From Nocardia sp. CNY236 (GTDB lineage Bacteria > Actinomycetota > Actinomycetes > Mycobacteriales > Mycobacteriaceae): 64,000 nt of DNA. This document shows positions 8,442-18,509 of this stretch, one piece after another. The stretch's first letter is position 1. Each line of letters begins with the position of its first letter. The DNA is taken from positions 1 through 64,000 of the forward strand of contig NZ_AXVD01000022.1 of assembly GCF_000482385.1 (NCBI RefSeq), in the 5' to 3' direction. A program made the position numbers and the translations under genes. The notes under the pieces were generated by a model, which was not told where the DNA came from, searched no databases, and was given only the letters and a program-made list of their open reading frames with translations.

Positions 8442-8577
8442 GTCGTGGCCTGTCGAGGCAGGGGCGGCCGTGGGCAGCTCAGGAGGTGGACCGCCATGGC
8501 ATCAGAAGCCCACCGGGCCGTGCTTCGGCCATGGAACATGCCCCGCGTCCTTGGCGCCGAGTTGATGAACATCAGGT

Positions 8578-8609
8578 GGGACGCCGGGACGCCGGGACGC
8601 CGGGACGCC
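8578..8609. repeat. Four tandem copies of GGGACGCC
   Basis: GGGACGCC is repeated four times without interruption. The 8-bp unit is not a multiple of three, so a copy-number change would shift any frame through it. It lies just past a short reverse-strand protein-like remnant. Confidence 0.85.
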
Positions 8610-8612
8610 CAG

Positions 8613-8743
8613 ATGCGCGGCGAACTCTTCCTCGAACCCCTGATGCGAGAGCCGTGTCCCAGTTGTTGCTCTCGAAGACATCCGCCACGGCCTGGAGTTC
8701 GTCGGACCCGAGACCGGGCTGGAAGAGCTCGGTCGTGACCGCA
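8613..8743 (-). pseudogene. Protein-like remnant downstream of soxR
   Basis: Reading leftwards directly after the soxR stop, the frame gives DAVTTELFQPGLGSDELQAV then ADVFESNNWDTALASG. This is typical of a helical C-terminal end, vaguely like MarR-family proteins. There is no start codon of its own outside soxR, and it then runs into the 8-bp tandem repeats. It is best read as the tail of a lost regulator gene. The family is uncertain. Confidence 0.3.
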
Positions 8744-9190
8744 TCAACGTAGCCGGCGCGCGCCCGGACCCTCGCTGCCGAGAGCGTCATCTGGATTCGC
8801 CAGCGCACACCGCTCCAGGGATAGGCAACCGCAGCCGATGCAGTCCGTCAGCTCGTCGCGGAGATGCGCCAGCAGCTTCATCCGGGCGTCCAGATCCGCC
8901 CGCCAGCAGTCGCTGACCCGACGCCAGTCGTCCTTGGTGGGGGTGCGTCCATCGGGCAGCAGGGCCAGTACGTCCGCAATCATGGACAGCGGGATGCCAA
9001 CCCGCTGGGAGGCTTTGATGAACGCGATACGGCGCAGGGCGTCGCGGCTGTAACGGCGCTGGTTGCCGGATGTGCGCCGGCTCTGGATGAGACCCTGGCG
9101 TTCGTAGAAACGCAGCGCTGAGGCCGGGACGCCGCTGCGCTGGGCCAAGTCGCCGACCGTCAGCCCCCGGATGGTGGTCGTGTCGCTCAT
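8744..9190 (-). CDS. soxR: Redox-sensing transcriptional regulator SoxR (MerR family)
   Basis: 148 residues. The N-terminal winged helix (LTVGDLAQRSGVPASALRFY, then ERQGLIQSRRT) is MerR type. A dimerisation helix follows, then the [2Fe-2S] cluster motif C117-x2-C120-x-C122-x5-C128. This Cys spacing separates SoxR from other MerR proteins. In actinobacteria SoxR is activated by redox-cycling metabolites and controls efflux pumps and quinone/flavin reductases; here both types flank it. The gene is divergent from the FMN reductase, and a 19-bp-spacer promoter lies in the gap. Length is normal (about 150-160). Confidence 0.93.
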   Translation of the reverse strand: MSDTTTIRGLTVGDLAQRSGVPASALRFYERQGLIQSRRTSGNQRRYSRDALRRIAFIKASQRVGIPLSMIADVLALLPDGRTPTKDDWRRVSDCWRADLDARMKLLAHLRDELTDCIGCGCLSLERCALANPDDALGSEGPGARRLR

Positions 9191-9203
9191 GTCACCACGT
9201 TAC

Positions 9204-9234
9204 TTGACTTGAACCTATGTATAAGTCGGACAGT
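9204..9234 (+). promoter_or_regulatory. SoxR-type promoter of the FMN reductase
   Basis: TTGACT (9204-9209) is followed by a 19-bp spacer and the weak -10 GACAGT (9229-9234). Within it GACTT-N12-AAGTC (9206-9227) is an inverted repeat. It reads toward the reductase at 9338 and ends 14 bp from the soxR start, so it could also serve autoregulation. It shares TTGACTTGAAC with the MFS promoter. Confidence 0.55.
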
Positions 9235-9337
9235 ATTGGGCACCGAAACCTGTTCGCCATCACGCCAAGGATCGTCGTGTATGAGCCCGGCGGGTGGTGG
9301 AGGAACGGAGATCCCCTCATGAACGAAAGGATGCACT

Positions 9338-9910
9338 ATGCCGGCGTACCCACTGAAGATCGCTGTGCTGGTCGGTAGTACCCGTAAGGGCCGGTTCGGA
9401 CCAGTGGTCGCCGACTGGTTCGTCGGGCAGGCTCGACAGCGCGGCGACATGGAGATCGATGTCATCGACCTGGCCGAGGTCAACCTACCGGACTTCGGCG
9501 ACGAGGAGGAGCTGGAGGCAGTCCGGACGCTCGCACCGCGCCTCGCCGCCGCCGACGGCTTCGTCCTGGTGACGCCCGAGTACAACCACAGCTACCCGGC
9601 CTCCGTGAAGAACGCCATCGACTGGTACCTGAAGGAGTGGCAGGCAAAGCCGTTCGCCTTCGTCTCCTACGGCGGAGTCTCCGGAGGGCTGCGGGCGGTG
9701 GAGCACCTGAGGGTGGTCCTGAGTGAAGTGCACGCCATGAGCATCCGCGACACCGTGAGCTTCCACGGTGCATGGGACCGGTTCGACGACAACGGGCTGC
9801 CGCGAGAGCCGAAGGGGTGCAATACCGCTGCCAAAACGATGCTCGACCAGCTGGCCTGGTGGGGCGGCGCGCTGTATACGGCGAGGAACGAACGCCCCTA
9901 CGGCACCTGA
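9338..9910 (+). CDS. NAD(P)H-dependent FMN reductase
   Basis: 190 residues from ATG 9338; AAAGGA lies 6 nt upstream. Flavodoxin-like fold: phosphate loop LVGSTRKGRFG near residues 11-21 binds FMN phosphate, and TPEYNHSYPASVKNAIDW is the flavin-binding signature of the NADPH_dep_FMN_red family. These cytosolic enzymes reduce FMN, quinones or azo compounds with NAD(P)H. In Streptomyces a member of this family belongs to the SoxR regulon, and here the promoter carries a SoxR-type spacer and the gene is divergent from soxR. It probably detoxifies redox-active quinones. Confidence 0.9.
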   Translation: MPAYPLKIAVLVGSTRKGRFGPVVADWFVGQARQRGDMEIDVIDLAEVNLPDFGDEEELEAVRTLAPRLAAADGFVLVTPEYNHSYPASVKNAIDWYLKEWQAKPFAFVSYGGVSGGLRAVEHLRVVLSEVHAMSIRDTVSFHGAWDRFDDNGLPREPKGCNTAAKTMLDQLAWWGGALYTARNERPYGT

Positions 9911-10015
9911 CCCCGGCCCGCCATGCGACGGCTCAGATGTCCGTTTTGTTGACCACTGTTGTCGACGGCCCAGGCCGGGTGCGGTGAAAACCGCCCCCGA
10001 CCTCGGCCGGTTCAG

Positions 10016-10100
10016 CGGAGGATAGGGGATTTGAACCCCTGAGGGCGTTAACCCAACCCGCGTTCCAGGCGAGCGCCATAGGCCACTAGGCGAATCCTCC
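10016..10100 (-). tRNA. tRNA-Ser (anticodon GGA)
   Basis: The minus-strand sequence folds with a 7-bp acceptor stem GGAGGAT/ATCCTCC, the anticodon loop CTGGAAC (GGA), a long class II variable arm and a GGTTCAAATCC T-loop. Discriminator base is G and CCA is not encoded. It reads UCC and UCU codons. It lies between the FMN reductase and the SRP RNA gene. Confidence 0.93.
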
Positions 10101-10181
10101 GTGCAGCAGCATACCGGTAGCCCCCCTTCGGTTGCCAAACAGGGACCGGAGGCGAGGTGAAAGTGTCCGTACAGACCATGA

Positions 10182-11789
<1,608 letters not shown>

Positions 11790-11810
11790 GGTTTGCCGCG
11801 GTATGCGTCG

Positions 11811-11834
11811 CTGTGGGCGATGATCCGCCCACAG
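11811..11834. terminator. Bidirectional terminator hairpin
   Basis: CTGTGGGCG (11811-11819) pairs perfectly with CGCCCACAG (11826-11834) across a 6-nt loop, between the convergent aminotransferase and methyltransferase genes. There is no U-tract, which is common for actinobacterial terminators. Confidence 0.6.
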
Positions 11835-11883
11835 GCCGCGGCGTCGTGAAGTGCGCGGCCCGGTCGGCACGATCGCTGGCCGA

Positions 11884-12768
11884 TCACCGAGGTTTGTGTG
11901 CGAGGACAGCGAACACAGTGACCGAGAGGTGAATGTCTCCGCTGGTCGCGCCGGCCTCGAGGTCGGCGAGCAGCTGCTCGCGCTGTGCCGGGCTGATCGT
12001 TCCGCGCGCTACTGCCATGGCCGAGATTCTGCTGACCAGTGAGCCGGCGCCGACGCTGCGGTCCTGTACCAACGCTTGCGAGCCGACATCGTCGACGACG
12101 AGGCCGGCTTCGCTGAGCAGGCCGGGGATGCGCCGTCCGGACAGCGGGTTCGTGGTCGCCGACACCAGCGTATCGATCACTTCGCGCGCCACTCGACGGT
12201 CACCGGGGTGCACGATTGCGGTGCCCCAGTCGCTGTCGGTCACCACTGCGCGTCCGCCGGGCCGTAGCACGCGTGCGATTTCGGTAGCAGCGCGGGCGGG
12301 CGCGGTCAGGTGCTGGAAGACCCGCTCGCACAGCACCGCGTCGAAGCTGTCCGGGCCGAACGGCATGCCGTATGCGTCGCCGGAGTGAAACGTGGCTGTG
12401 GAGCCGGCTTCGACAGCGCGCCGCTGCGCCGTGGCGAGGAGATGCGGGTCGGGCTCGATGCCGACCGCACTGCCGGTTGGACCGACCGCCTCGGCGAGAG
12501 CGAGGACTTCGGCGCCGGTACCCGAGCCGACTTCCGCGGCCTGCTCGCCCGAACGTAGCGCGAGCGCCTCACGCGCCCAGCTGCGCAATCGACGGATGCC
12601 GGGTAGCGCTGCCTGCAGGTCGCGGACATCGACGAGCTGATCTCGCCCCGATCGGTCGAACCGATCAGGGCGCACGGTGTAGGCGTTCATGGCCCTGTAT
12701 CCATCCCTGGCCGTTGTCTCATCCCTGGCCGTTGTCGTCGCACTCCCGGGTGTCGCCGTTGGTGGCAT
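11884..12768 (-). CDS. Class I SAM-dependent methyltransferase
   Basis: 294 residues from ATG 12768; ATG 12690 would remove a low-complexity N-terminus. SAM-binding motif I reads AAEVGSGTGAEVLALA, the acidic residue is in GIEPDPHLL, and the post-I motif is FDAVLCERVFQHL. Later ARVLRPGGRAVVTDSDWG is typical of UbiE/COQ5-type small-molecule methyltransferases. Substrate unknown. The N-terminus contains TTARDETTARD, from an 18-bp DNA duplication that supports the idea that translation may begin at MNAYTVRPD. Convergent with the aminotransferase and downstream of amt on the same strand. Confidence 0.85.
   Translation of the reverse strand: MPPTATPGSATTTARDETTARDGYRAMNAYTVRPDRFDRSGRDQLVDVRDLQAALPGIRRLRSWAREALALRSGEQAAEVGSGTGAEVLALAEAVGPTGSAVGIEPDPHLLATAQRRAVEAGSTATFHSGDAYGMPFGPDSFDAVLCERVFQHLTAPARAATEIARVLRPGGRAVVTDSDWGTAIVHPGDRRVAREVIDTLVSATTNPLSGRRIPGLLSEAGLVVDDVGSQALVQDRSVGAGSLVSRISAMAVARGTISPAQREQLLADLEAGATSGDIHLSVTVFAVLAHKPR
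12702..12736. repeat. 18-bp period tandem duplication
   Basis: CATCCCTGGCCGTTGTC occurs at 12702-12718 and 12720-12736. The 18-bp period is in frame and duplicates six residues near the N-terminus of the methyltransferase. Confidence 0.8.
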
Positions 12769-12867
12769 GGCCTGGAGCCTACGCGGCAATCTCACTACCC
12801 GCGCGTAGCAAATATGATGTAGATCACGAAGCATCCGGCCGGGGACTCGCCTGGTCGGGCCGGCCGA

Positions 12868-14169
12868 TCAGGTCGTCCGTTCGTGTGCGAGCTCGCGAGC
12901 CAGATGAGTTTCACCGTGCCGGCGTGGCGCGTGTCCGTGTACCCCCTCGGCGTAGGCCGTTTCCGCATGGAGCGCGAAGTCGATTCCCGCCGCCTCGTCT
13001 TCTTTGCTCACGCGGAAGCCGATGATCTTGTCGATACCCTTGCCGAGCGCAAACGAGATCCCGAACGCATACGCGGCGACCACGAGGACGGCGACCACTT
13101 GCTTACCGAGTTGAGCGAACCCTCCGCCGAACAACAGCCCTTCGACGCCACCTGTCATCACCTCGGTGGCCAGCAGGCCGATCGAGACGGTGCCGACGAC
13201 CCCGCCGACGAAATGCACGCCCACCACGTCGAGTGAATCGTCGTAGCCTGCCTTGAACTTCCAGCCGACCGCAAATGCACAGACCACGCCGGCCGCCAAC
13301 CCGACCAGAAGGGCACCGAGGGTGTCGATCGATCCGCAGGATGGGGTGATGGCGACCAGCCCGGCCACGACACCGGAGGCCGCACCGAACGTCGTGGGCC
13401 TGCCATCGCGGATCTGCTCCACTGCTAGCCAGCCGAGCATGCCCAGGCAGCCAGCGACCAATGTGTTCGAGAAGACCGCCGCGGCAATGCCATCCGCGGC
13501 CAGAGCCGAACCGGCGTTGAATCCGAACCAGCCGAACCAGAGCAGGCCAGCACCGAGTAGCACGAAGGGCAGATTGTGCGGCCGCATAGCGTCGATCTTG
13601 AACCCGATACGTGGCCCCAGAACGATCGCGAGAGCCAATGCCGAGGCGCCGGAGGCGATCTCGACGACCAAGCCGCCGGCGTAGTCCAGTGCGCCGAACG
13701 AGGCCAGCCAGCCTTCCGGGCCCCAGACCCAGTGGGCGATCGGCGCATACACCGCCAGGACCCACAGGGGCACGAAGGTCATCCACGCGACGAACTTGGC
13801 CCGATCCGCAATGGCGCCGCTGATCAGCGCTGCGGTCAGGATGGCGAAGGTCAACTGAAACGTGGCGAACAACATTTCGGGGACCGAGCCGTGTACCGAG
13901 TCGGGGTCGATGCCCCTCATGGCGAAGTGACTCAGGTCGCCGATCAGGCCGCCGCCTGCGTCGTCACCGAATGCGATCGTGTAGCCGACGAGAAGCCAGG
14001 CCACTGTGACGAGCGGAATTGTGACGAAACTCATCATCAGCATGTTGAGTACGCCGGTAGTGCGCACCATCCCGCCGTAGAAGATGGCCAGCCCTGGGGT
14101 CATCAATAGGACCAGGGCCGTGCTGACGAGCAGCCAGGCAGTGGCCGCAGGGTCGATGGTCGAAGACAC
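12868..14169 (-). CDS. amt: Ammonium transporter (Amt/MEP/Rh family)
   Basis: 433 residues from GTG 14169, chosen for the AAAGGAG ribosome site 8 nt upstream. The Amt fold is shown by TPGLAIFYGGMVRTTGVLNM at the first helix, the DYAGGLVVEIASGASALALA signature, LLWFGWFGFNAGSALA, and ITPSCGSIDTLGALLVGLAA. About 11 membrane helices are expected. It conducts ammonium/ammonia into the cell. No glnK lies beside it, unlike the usual glnK-amtB pairing, but a GlnR-like box at 14207-14222 suggests nitrogen control. A His-rich cytoplasmic tail ends the protein. Confidence 0.95.
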   Translation of the reverse strand: MSSTIDPAATAWLLVSTALVLLMTPGLAIFYGGMVRTTGVLNMLMMSFVTIPLVTVAWLLVGYTIAFGDDAGGGLIGDLSHFAMRGIDPDSVHGSVPEMLFATFQLTFAILTAALISGAIADRAKFVAWMTFVPLWVLAVYAPIAHWVWGPEGWLASFGALDYAGGLVVEIASGASALALAIVLGPRIGFKIDAMRPHNLPFVLLGAGLLWFGWFGFNAGSALAADGIAAAVFSNTLVAGCLGMLGWLAVEQIRDGRPTTFGAASGVVAGLVAITPSCGSIDTLGALLVGLAAGVVCAFAVGWKFKAGYDDSLDVVGVHFVGGVVGTVSIGLLATEVMTGGVEGLLFGGGFAQLGKQVVAVLVVAAYAFGISFALGKGIDKIIGFRVSKEDEAAGIDFALHAETAYAEGVHGHAPRRHGETHLARELAHERTT

Positions 14170-14206
14170 GGGTTCACTCCTTTCACGCAACACGCGCTGC
14201 GAGAAA

Positions 14207-14222
14207 GTTACCGAATGGTCAC
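14207..14222 (-). promoter_or_regulatory. GlnR-like box upstream of amt
   Basis: On the minus strand GTGAC-CATTCG-GTAAC fits the actinobacterial GlnR half-site pattern (GTNAC-N6-GNAAC). It lies 38 bp upstream of the amt start codon. GlnR activates amt genes under nitrogen limitation in related genera. Binding here is inferred. Confidence 0.5.
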
Positions 14223-14577
14223 TCCCGGATTGCCAGCTGTGCCGAGTCAGCGGTGGAGTCGGCCGAGCCGGGGGCGGATGGTGTCGCACGCTTGCCAGCC
14301 GCGGCTGTCGACCTGGGCGGTCGCAATATTCAGCGGTCGGAGCGCAGCGAATGCCCGAGAGCTGGTGTGGCCGGACTCTCCGACTGCTTCGAACATCGTG
14401 CCTCGCTCGAGCTGAGCGAACGCGGGTGTAGCCGTCGGCATCGCCCTACCCCCGAATTCTGGATGTGAAGGGCCGCATAGGCCCTTGCCCTACCGACGCC
14501 GAGGGAGGCCGAGAGTGTTCATCTGGGATCCGTTCCGCGCTCGGTGGGAATGCGCTCGCCACAGAATGGCCGGTGGA
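14223..14577. other. Intergenic stretch
   Basis: Upstream of amt beyond the GlnR-like box. No credible coding frame or RNA gene seen before the PadR-like remnant. Confidence 0.4.
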
Positions 14578-14803
14578 ATGCTCGCCGCGCGACATGACAG
14601 CTACTACGGCTTCGACCTCGGCCGCGCTGTTGGCGTCGGCTCAGGTGCGGTGTATCCACCGTTGGCTCAGTGAAAGTTGGAATGGATCGTTGGAGTGCGG
14701 TTGGCAGAACATCTCTGACCCGAGAGCAACACCGATACGGCCTCGCCCGCCACGGCATCTGCCACGCCGATGGTCGAACCGGTGGTTGGGTCCGCAGATG
14801 TAG
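14578..14803 (+). pseudogene. Remnant of a PadR-like winged-helix regulator
   Basis: MLAARHDSYYGFDLGRAVGV followed by GSGAVYPPLAQ closely resembles the PadR recognition region (YG-x-EL-x-x-ATGLxSGTxYPxLARLE). It is then cut by a TGA at 14671. A QHRYGLARHGI reading, like the PadR RRYYRLTxxG, appears further on in another frame. So it looks like a decayed regulator gene with an internal stop and a frameshift. No intact partner gene remains. Confidence 0.4.
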
Positions 14804-14969
14804 GCTGCATGTCCACCCCCCATACAGCCATGCCCCCCGTTGATGCGGTTGCTCCTTTCTTTGCTCACTGATTCCTCCGGCGGTGGTTGGGACACTGCAA
14901 ACAGAACCGTGTCGAGGTTTGTCCGACCCATCAGCTGTCGGTGCGTTCGTATCCAGGGATTTACGTGGA

Positions 14970-15791
14970 TCAGCCGCGGGACCTTCGGATGGCCTTCGAG
15001 CCCCTGCGCCCGGGAATGGGCAGGCCCTCGCGCATGGTCACCCACCCGGCGGTGGTCAGCCAGAGCTGCTGGGCGCGGGCGTCGGCCGTGTTGTGGAAGA
15101 TTCGTCGACCGCGGTCGTCGCGTAACTCCTGTGCGACGACCGACCAGCGTGGCGGATGGCCGTGCTCGTTCAGATAGTCCGTGAGGTAGGTCGCGATCAC
15201 CGTGCCGATGGTGTTCACCGGGCGCAGCGACACCCGGTTGCCGTACTGCGCGGCATGGAAGCGTCGTGCGGCGCACAGGGAACGCGGGTTGGCGTTCGAG
15301 GCGATCCATCCGGCGCGCTGCGCGCGTTCGATCAACCAGAGATGTTTGACCGCCGCTGGCGGGACGTCGCCTACGCGCGTGCGGATGAGTGTCATGATCT
15401 GCTCGGTGCACAGGACGTCGCGTCGAGTGGGACCGAAGCCGTGCGCAGTCCAGTGAGCATCGGCGAGTTTGGCCAGCACCCGGCCGAAGTCGTCGATGCT
15501 GCGTTGAGCTCGCCGCCCGAGGCGCTCGATTCGTTCGGCTTGCCGCCGGATTTCGTTCTGCGTGTTCAGGGTGCGGATCGCGGCCATGGTCGGTACCTGG
15601 CCCCGCTCGAGGAGTTCCAGGATAGCGGTGGCGGTGGCCGGGTCGGCGGCCGCGGCGACCGGCAGCGAGTCCCGCTTGATCGCGAAGTCCGCCGGACTGA
15701 TGGCCCGGCTCAACAGAGCAACAGCGGCGCGATCGTCCGCGAAGTCGGTACCGGACAGCCATGCGGCGGCGATGTTGTCACACGACGTCAC
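14970..15791 (-). CDS. Conserved hypothetical protein, possibly DNA-binding at the C-terminus
   Basis: 273 residues from GTG 15791, with GGAGG about 10 nt upstream; an open frame continues to 15935. It begins VTSCDNIAAAWLSGTDF. The middle is helical and Arg-rich (RRQAERIERLGRRAQRSIDD). The C-terminal part, with LNEHGHPPRWSVVAQELRDD and QQLWLTTAGWVTMREG, reads like a winged helix. I know similar hypothetical proteins from Rhodococcus and Nocardia but no named family. It is transcribed away from dnaX. Its own upstream region (15.8-16.0 kb) has repeated GTCAC words that could be its operators. Confidence 0.7.
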   Translation of the reverse strand: MTSCDNIAAAWLSGTDFADDRAAVALLSRAISPADFAIKRDSLPVAAAADPATATAILELLERGQVPTMAAIRTLNTQNEIRRQAERIERLGRRAQRSIDDFGRVLAKLADAHWTAHGFGPTRRDVLCTEQIMTLIRTRVGDVPPAAVKHLWLIERAQRAGWIASNANPRSLCAARRFHAAQYGNRVSLRPVNTIGTVIATYLTDYLNEHGHPPRWSVVAQELRDDRGRRIFHNTADARAQQLWLTTAGWVTMREGLPIPGRRGSKAIRRSRG

Positions 15792-16145
15792 TGTGGAGGT
15801 TCCTCCGACGGATGTGGGAATGGTCGCGCTTGTACCCCTGGACCGAACTCGTTGGTTGTGCCCCGGCCGGGATGAGGGACCGGCCGGGGTCACCAACCTG
15901 ATGAAGGTTTGGCTACCGAAGTTGCCGCTTGTCACGTTAGCTAGCAGATTGCATCGCTGTCACTCATGGTGACGGTTTCGTTATGTCACCAAAGCCTCCA
16001 CTATTCGGGTTTCGAGTCGCTTTCTCGAGCTATTAGCGGTGATTCGACATTGTTTTTCCGATTTACCCGAGTCGATGAAAGTGATTGCCCAATTGTTGCT
16101 AAAGTGTGCGCGGGGAATTCGACGCAAAGAAGGCGACCTGAATGT
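15792..16145. other. Intergenic region with GTCAC repeats
   Basis: AT-richer than its surroundings. It contains GTCAC at 15931-15935 and 15985-15989 and a palindrome GTCAC-TCATG-GTGAC at 15959-15973. These could be operators for the divergent hypothetical gene or for dnaX. No coding frame is convincing. Confidence 0.4.
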
Positions 16146-16161
16146 TGTGACTTGAATCACA
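16146..16161. promoter_or_regulatory. Perfect Crp/GlxR-type palindrome upstream of dnaX
   Basis: TGTGA-CTTGAA-TCACA matches the consensus TGTGA-N6-TCACA of mycobacterial Crp (Rv3676) and corynebacterial GlxR at all ten defined bases. It lies 78 bp upstream of the dnaX start, consistent with activator or repressor positioning. cAMP control of dnaX would be unusual. Confidence 0.6.
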
Positions 16162-16238
16162 AAACGGTGCGCCGTCGACGCTGGATCGCTGCGCTGGGTG
16201 GGGCAATGTTCGTCGGTGGCTCCCGGTAGCCTCGGACC

Positions 16239-18509
16239 GTGGCTCTGTACCGGAAGTACCGACCGTCGATGTTCGCTGAGGTGGTGGGTCAGGAGCACGT
16301 CACGGACCCGCTGAGCATTGCACTCGACACGGGCCGGATCAATCATGCCTATTTGTTCTCCGGCCCGCGTGGATGCGGAAAGACGTCGTCTGCCCGCATT
16401 CTCGCCAGATCGCTCAACTGTGTCCAAGGCCCGACATCCACGCCATGCGGCAACTGCCCATCGTGCGTGGCGCTCGGCCCGGGCGGACACGGCAACCTAG
16501 ATGTCATCGAGCTCGACGCCGCGAGTCACGGCGGTGTCGACGACACCCGGGAACTGCGCGACCGCGCTTTCTACGCCCCGGCCGAGTCCCGATATCGCGT
16601 ATTCATCATCGATGAGGCGCACATGGTCACCACCGCGGGATTCAACGCGTTGCTGAAAATCGTGGAGGAGCCGCCTGCACATCTGATCTTCATTTTCGCG
16701 ACCACCGAACCGGACAAAGTATTACCCACTATCCGTTCGCGTACCCATCACTACCCGTTCCGATTGCTGCCGCCCTCGATCATGCGCGATCTCCTCGGCC
16801 GAGTATGTGAGCAGGAGGGGATTTCGGTCGACGAAGCGGTGTATCCCTTGGTGATTCGCGCGGGTGGCGGATCACCAAGGGATAGCCTGAGCGTGCTCGA
16901 CCAGCTATTGGCAGGCGCCGGCCCCGAGGGCGTGACCTACGCCCGCGCGGTTGCACTGCTCGGAGTCACCGATGTGGTGTTGATCGACGATGCGGTCGAA
17001 GCGCTGGCCACCGACGATGGGGCAGCACTGTTCGGCACGGTCGACCGGGTGATGCAGGCAGGTCACGACCCACGCCGTTTCGCCGTCGACCTGCTCGACC
17101 GCTTTCGTGATCTGATCCTGCTTCGGGCGGTACCCGAAGCCACCGAACGCGGCCTGGTCACCGGTCCGGGTGACGTGCTCGACCGGATGCGCGAGCAAGC
17201 CGAGCGATCGGGTTCGGCGACCCTGACGCGGTATGCCGAGCTCCTGCACGAAGCTCTCGGCGAGATGCGCGGCGCCACCGCACCCCGATTGTTGCTCGAG
17301 GTGGTCTGTGCCCGCATGTTGCTGCCGTCGGTCACCGATGCCGAATCGGCTACCCTGCAGCGCTTGGAACGACTCGAGCGAGGGCTGGGGGGCAGGTCGT
17401 CGGATGCCTTACCCGGGGGTTCGTCACCGCCGGTGACGCCGTCGGAGTCGCCTGCGCCGAGAGCACCGGAATCGGCGCCGTCGCGGCGACGAGGTGCGGA
17501 GGCGTTGGCCGCGATGCGTAGAGAAAGCCGCGAGCAGGGTAGTGCCCGTGGCGACGCGACCGCGGGACGGGCGCGGCAGGACGCGGTGGACGTGCCCGAC
17601 GTCGATGCTGCTGGTCCGTCGCGGACTGCAGGTGCGGGCGCCTCGCCCGGGGGTGCGACTGCCCAGGGCGCGCTGTCCGATCATCCGAGTGGATCCTCAC
17701 AAGTCGTGTCCGCAGAATCCGTCGCGCACGACGAGAGCACAGGTGCGCTGCGCGGAGATGATCTGTTGCGTGTGGTGGAGGGCTCGTGGGCCGAGATCCG
17801 CGCCAAGGTCCGGGAATTCGGTGCGGCCGTGCAAGCGATGTTGGCCGGCGCAGCCGTCGCGCGGGTCGAGGACACGGTCATCGTGTTCGCGCATCAGCAC
17901 GCGCCGCTGGCGCAGCGATTGTCGGATCCGCGGAACCTGGAGGCGGTGCGGGCGGCGACGCGGGCGGTGCTCGGGCACGACTATGACGTGCGGTGGGAAG
18001 TGGCTGCGCCCGCGCCGCGCGGTGTGCCGGCTCGATCCGCCGCTGCGGGGAATCGCACACACGAGTCGGCGGGTAGTCGAGTGGCGGGGCGCGGAGAATC
18101 CGGTCATCCGGCTGGACCTGCCGGCGCCGATACCACCACTCCACGTTTTTCCCGTCCGAGCCAGGCGAAGAACAGGGCGCAACCGATCGAGCCCGTCGAC
18201 GAAGACCGGGTGGGGTCGCCCAACCCCTATGCCGATGACGATATCCCCCCACCGGATTATCCCGACCTGCCCGACGATCCCCGGCCGGTGGACTCTGCGC
18301 CCCACTACGCGCCGCCGCCCGACGGCGGGTCCACGACGCGTTCCGGCTGGGGTGAGCCGGGATTTATCCCGGCCTCGACACCGGAGGAAGAGCAGGAAAT
18401 GCTGGCCGCCGCGGCCGAGCCGGTCGCTTCCAGCGATCGGCGTGACCCGGACGAAGTAGCGCTCGAACTGTTGAAGAGTGAACTCGGTGCTACACCACTG
18501 GATGGTTGA
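16239..18509 (+). CDS. dnaX: DNA polymerase III subunits gamma and tau
   Basis: 756 residues from GTG 16239 (VALYRKYRPSMFAEVVGQ). The AAA+ clamp-loader module has Walker A GPRGCGKTSSARIL near residue 44, a zinc site C-x8-C-x2-C-x2-C in LNCVQGPTSTPCGNCPSC, Walker B VFIIDEAHMV and sensor 1 FIFATTEPDK. Domain III follows to about residue 370. The C-terminal half is disordered (Ser/Pro/Arg/Asp-rich) with an inner folded segment around residues 505-590 that would bind the polymerase. It is longer than mycobacterial DnaZX (about 580). It loads beta clamps at the fork. A Crp-type site lies upstream. Confidence 0.97.
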   Translation: MALYRKYRPSMFAEVVGQEHVTDPLSIALDTGRINHAYLFSGPRGCGKTSSARILARSLNCVQGPTSTPCGNCPSCVALGPGGHGNLDVIELDAASHGGVDDTRELRDRAFYAPAESRYRVFIIDEAHMVTTAGFNALLKIVEEPPAHLIFIFATTEPDKVLPTIRSRTHHYPFRLLPPSIMRDLLGRVCEQEGISVDEAVYPLVIRAGGGSPRDSLSVLDQLLAGAGPEGVTYARAVALLGVTDVVLIDDAVEALATDDGAALFGTVDRVMQAGHDPRRFAVDLLDRFRDLILLRAVPEATERGLVTGPGDVLDRMREQAERSGSATLTRYAELLHEALGEMRGATAPRLLLEVVCARMLLPSVTDAESATLQRLERLERGLGGRSSDALPGGSSPPVTPSESPAPRAPESAPSRRRGAEALAAMRRESREQGSARGDATAGRARQDAVDVPDVDAAGPSRTAGAGASPGGATAQGALSDHPSGSSQVVSAESVAHDESTGALRGDDLLRVVEGSWAEIRAKVREFGAAVQAMLAGAAVARVEDTVIVFAHQHAPLAQRLSDPRNLEAVRAATRAVLGHDYDVRWEVAAPAPRGVPARSAAAGNRTHESAGSRVAGRGESGHPAGPAGADTTTPRFSRPSQAKNRAQPIEPVDEDRVGSPNPYADDDIPPPDYPDLPDDPRPVDSAPHYAPPPDGGSTTRSGWGEPGFIPASTPEEEQEMLAAAAEPVASSDRRDPDEVALELLKSELGATPLDG

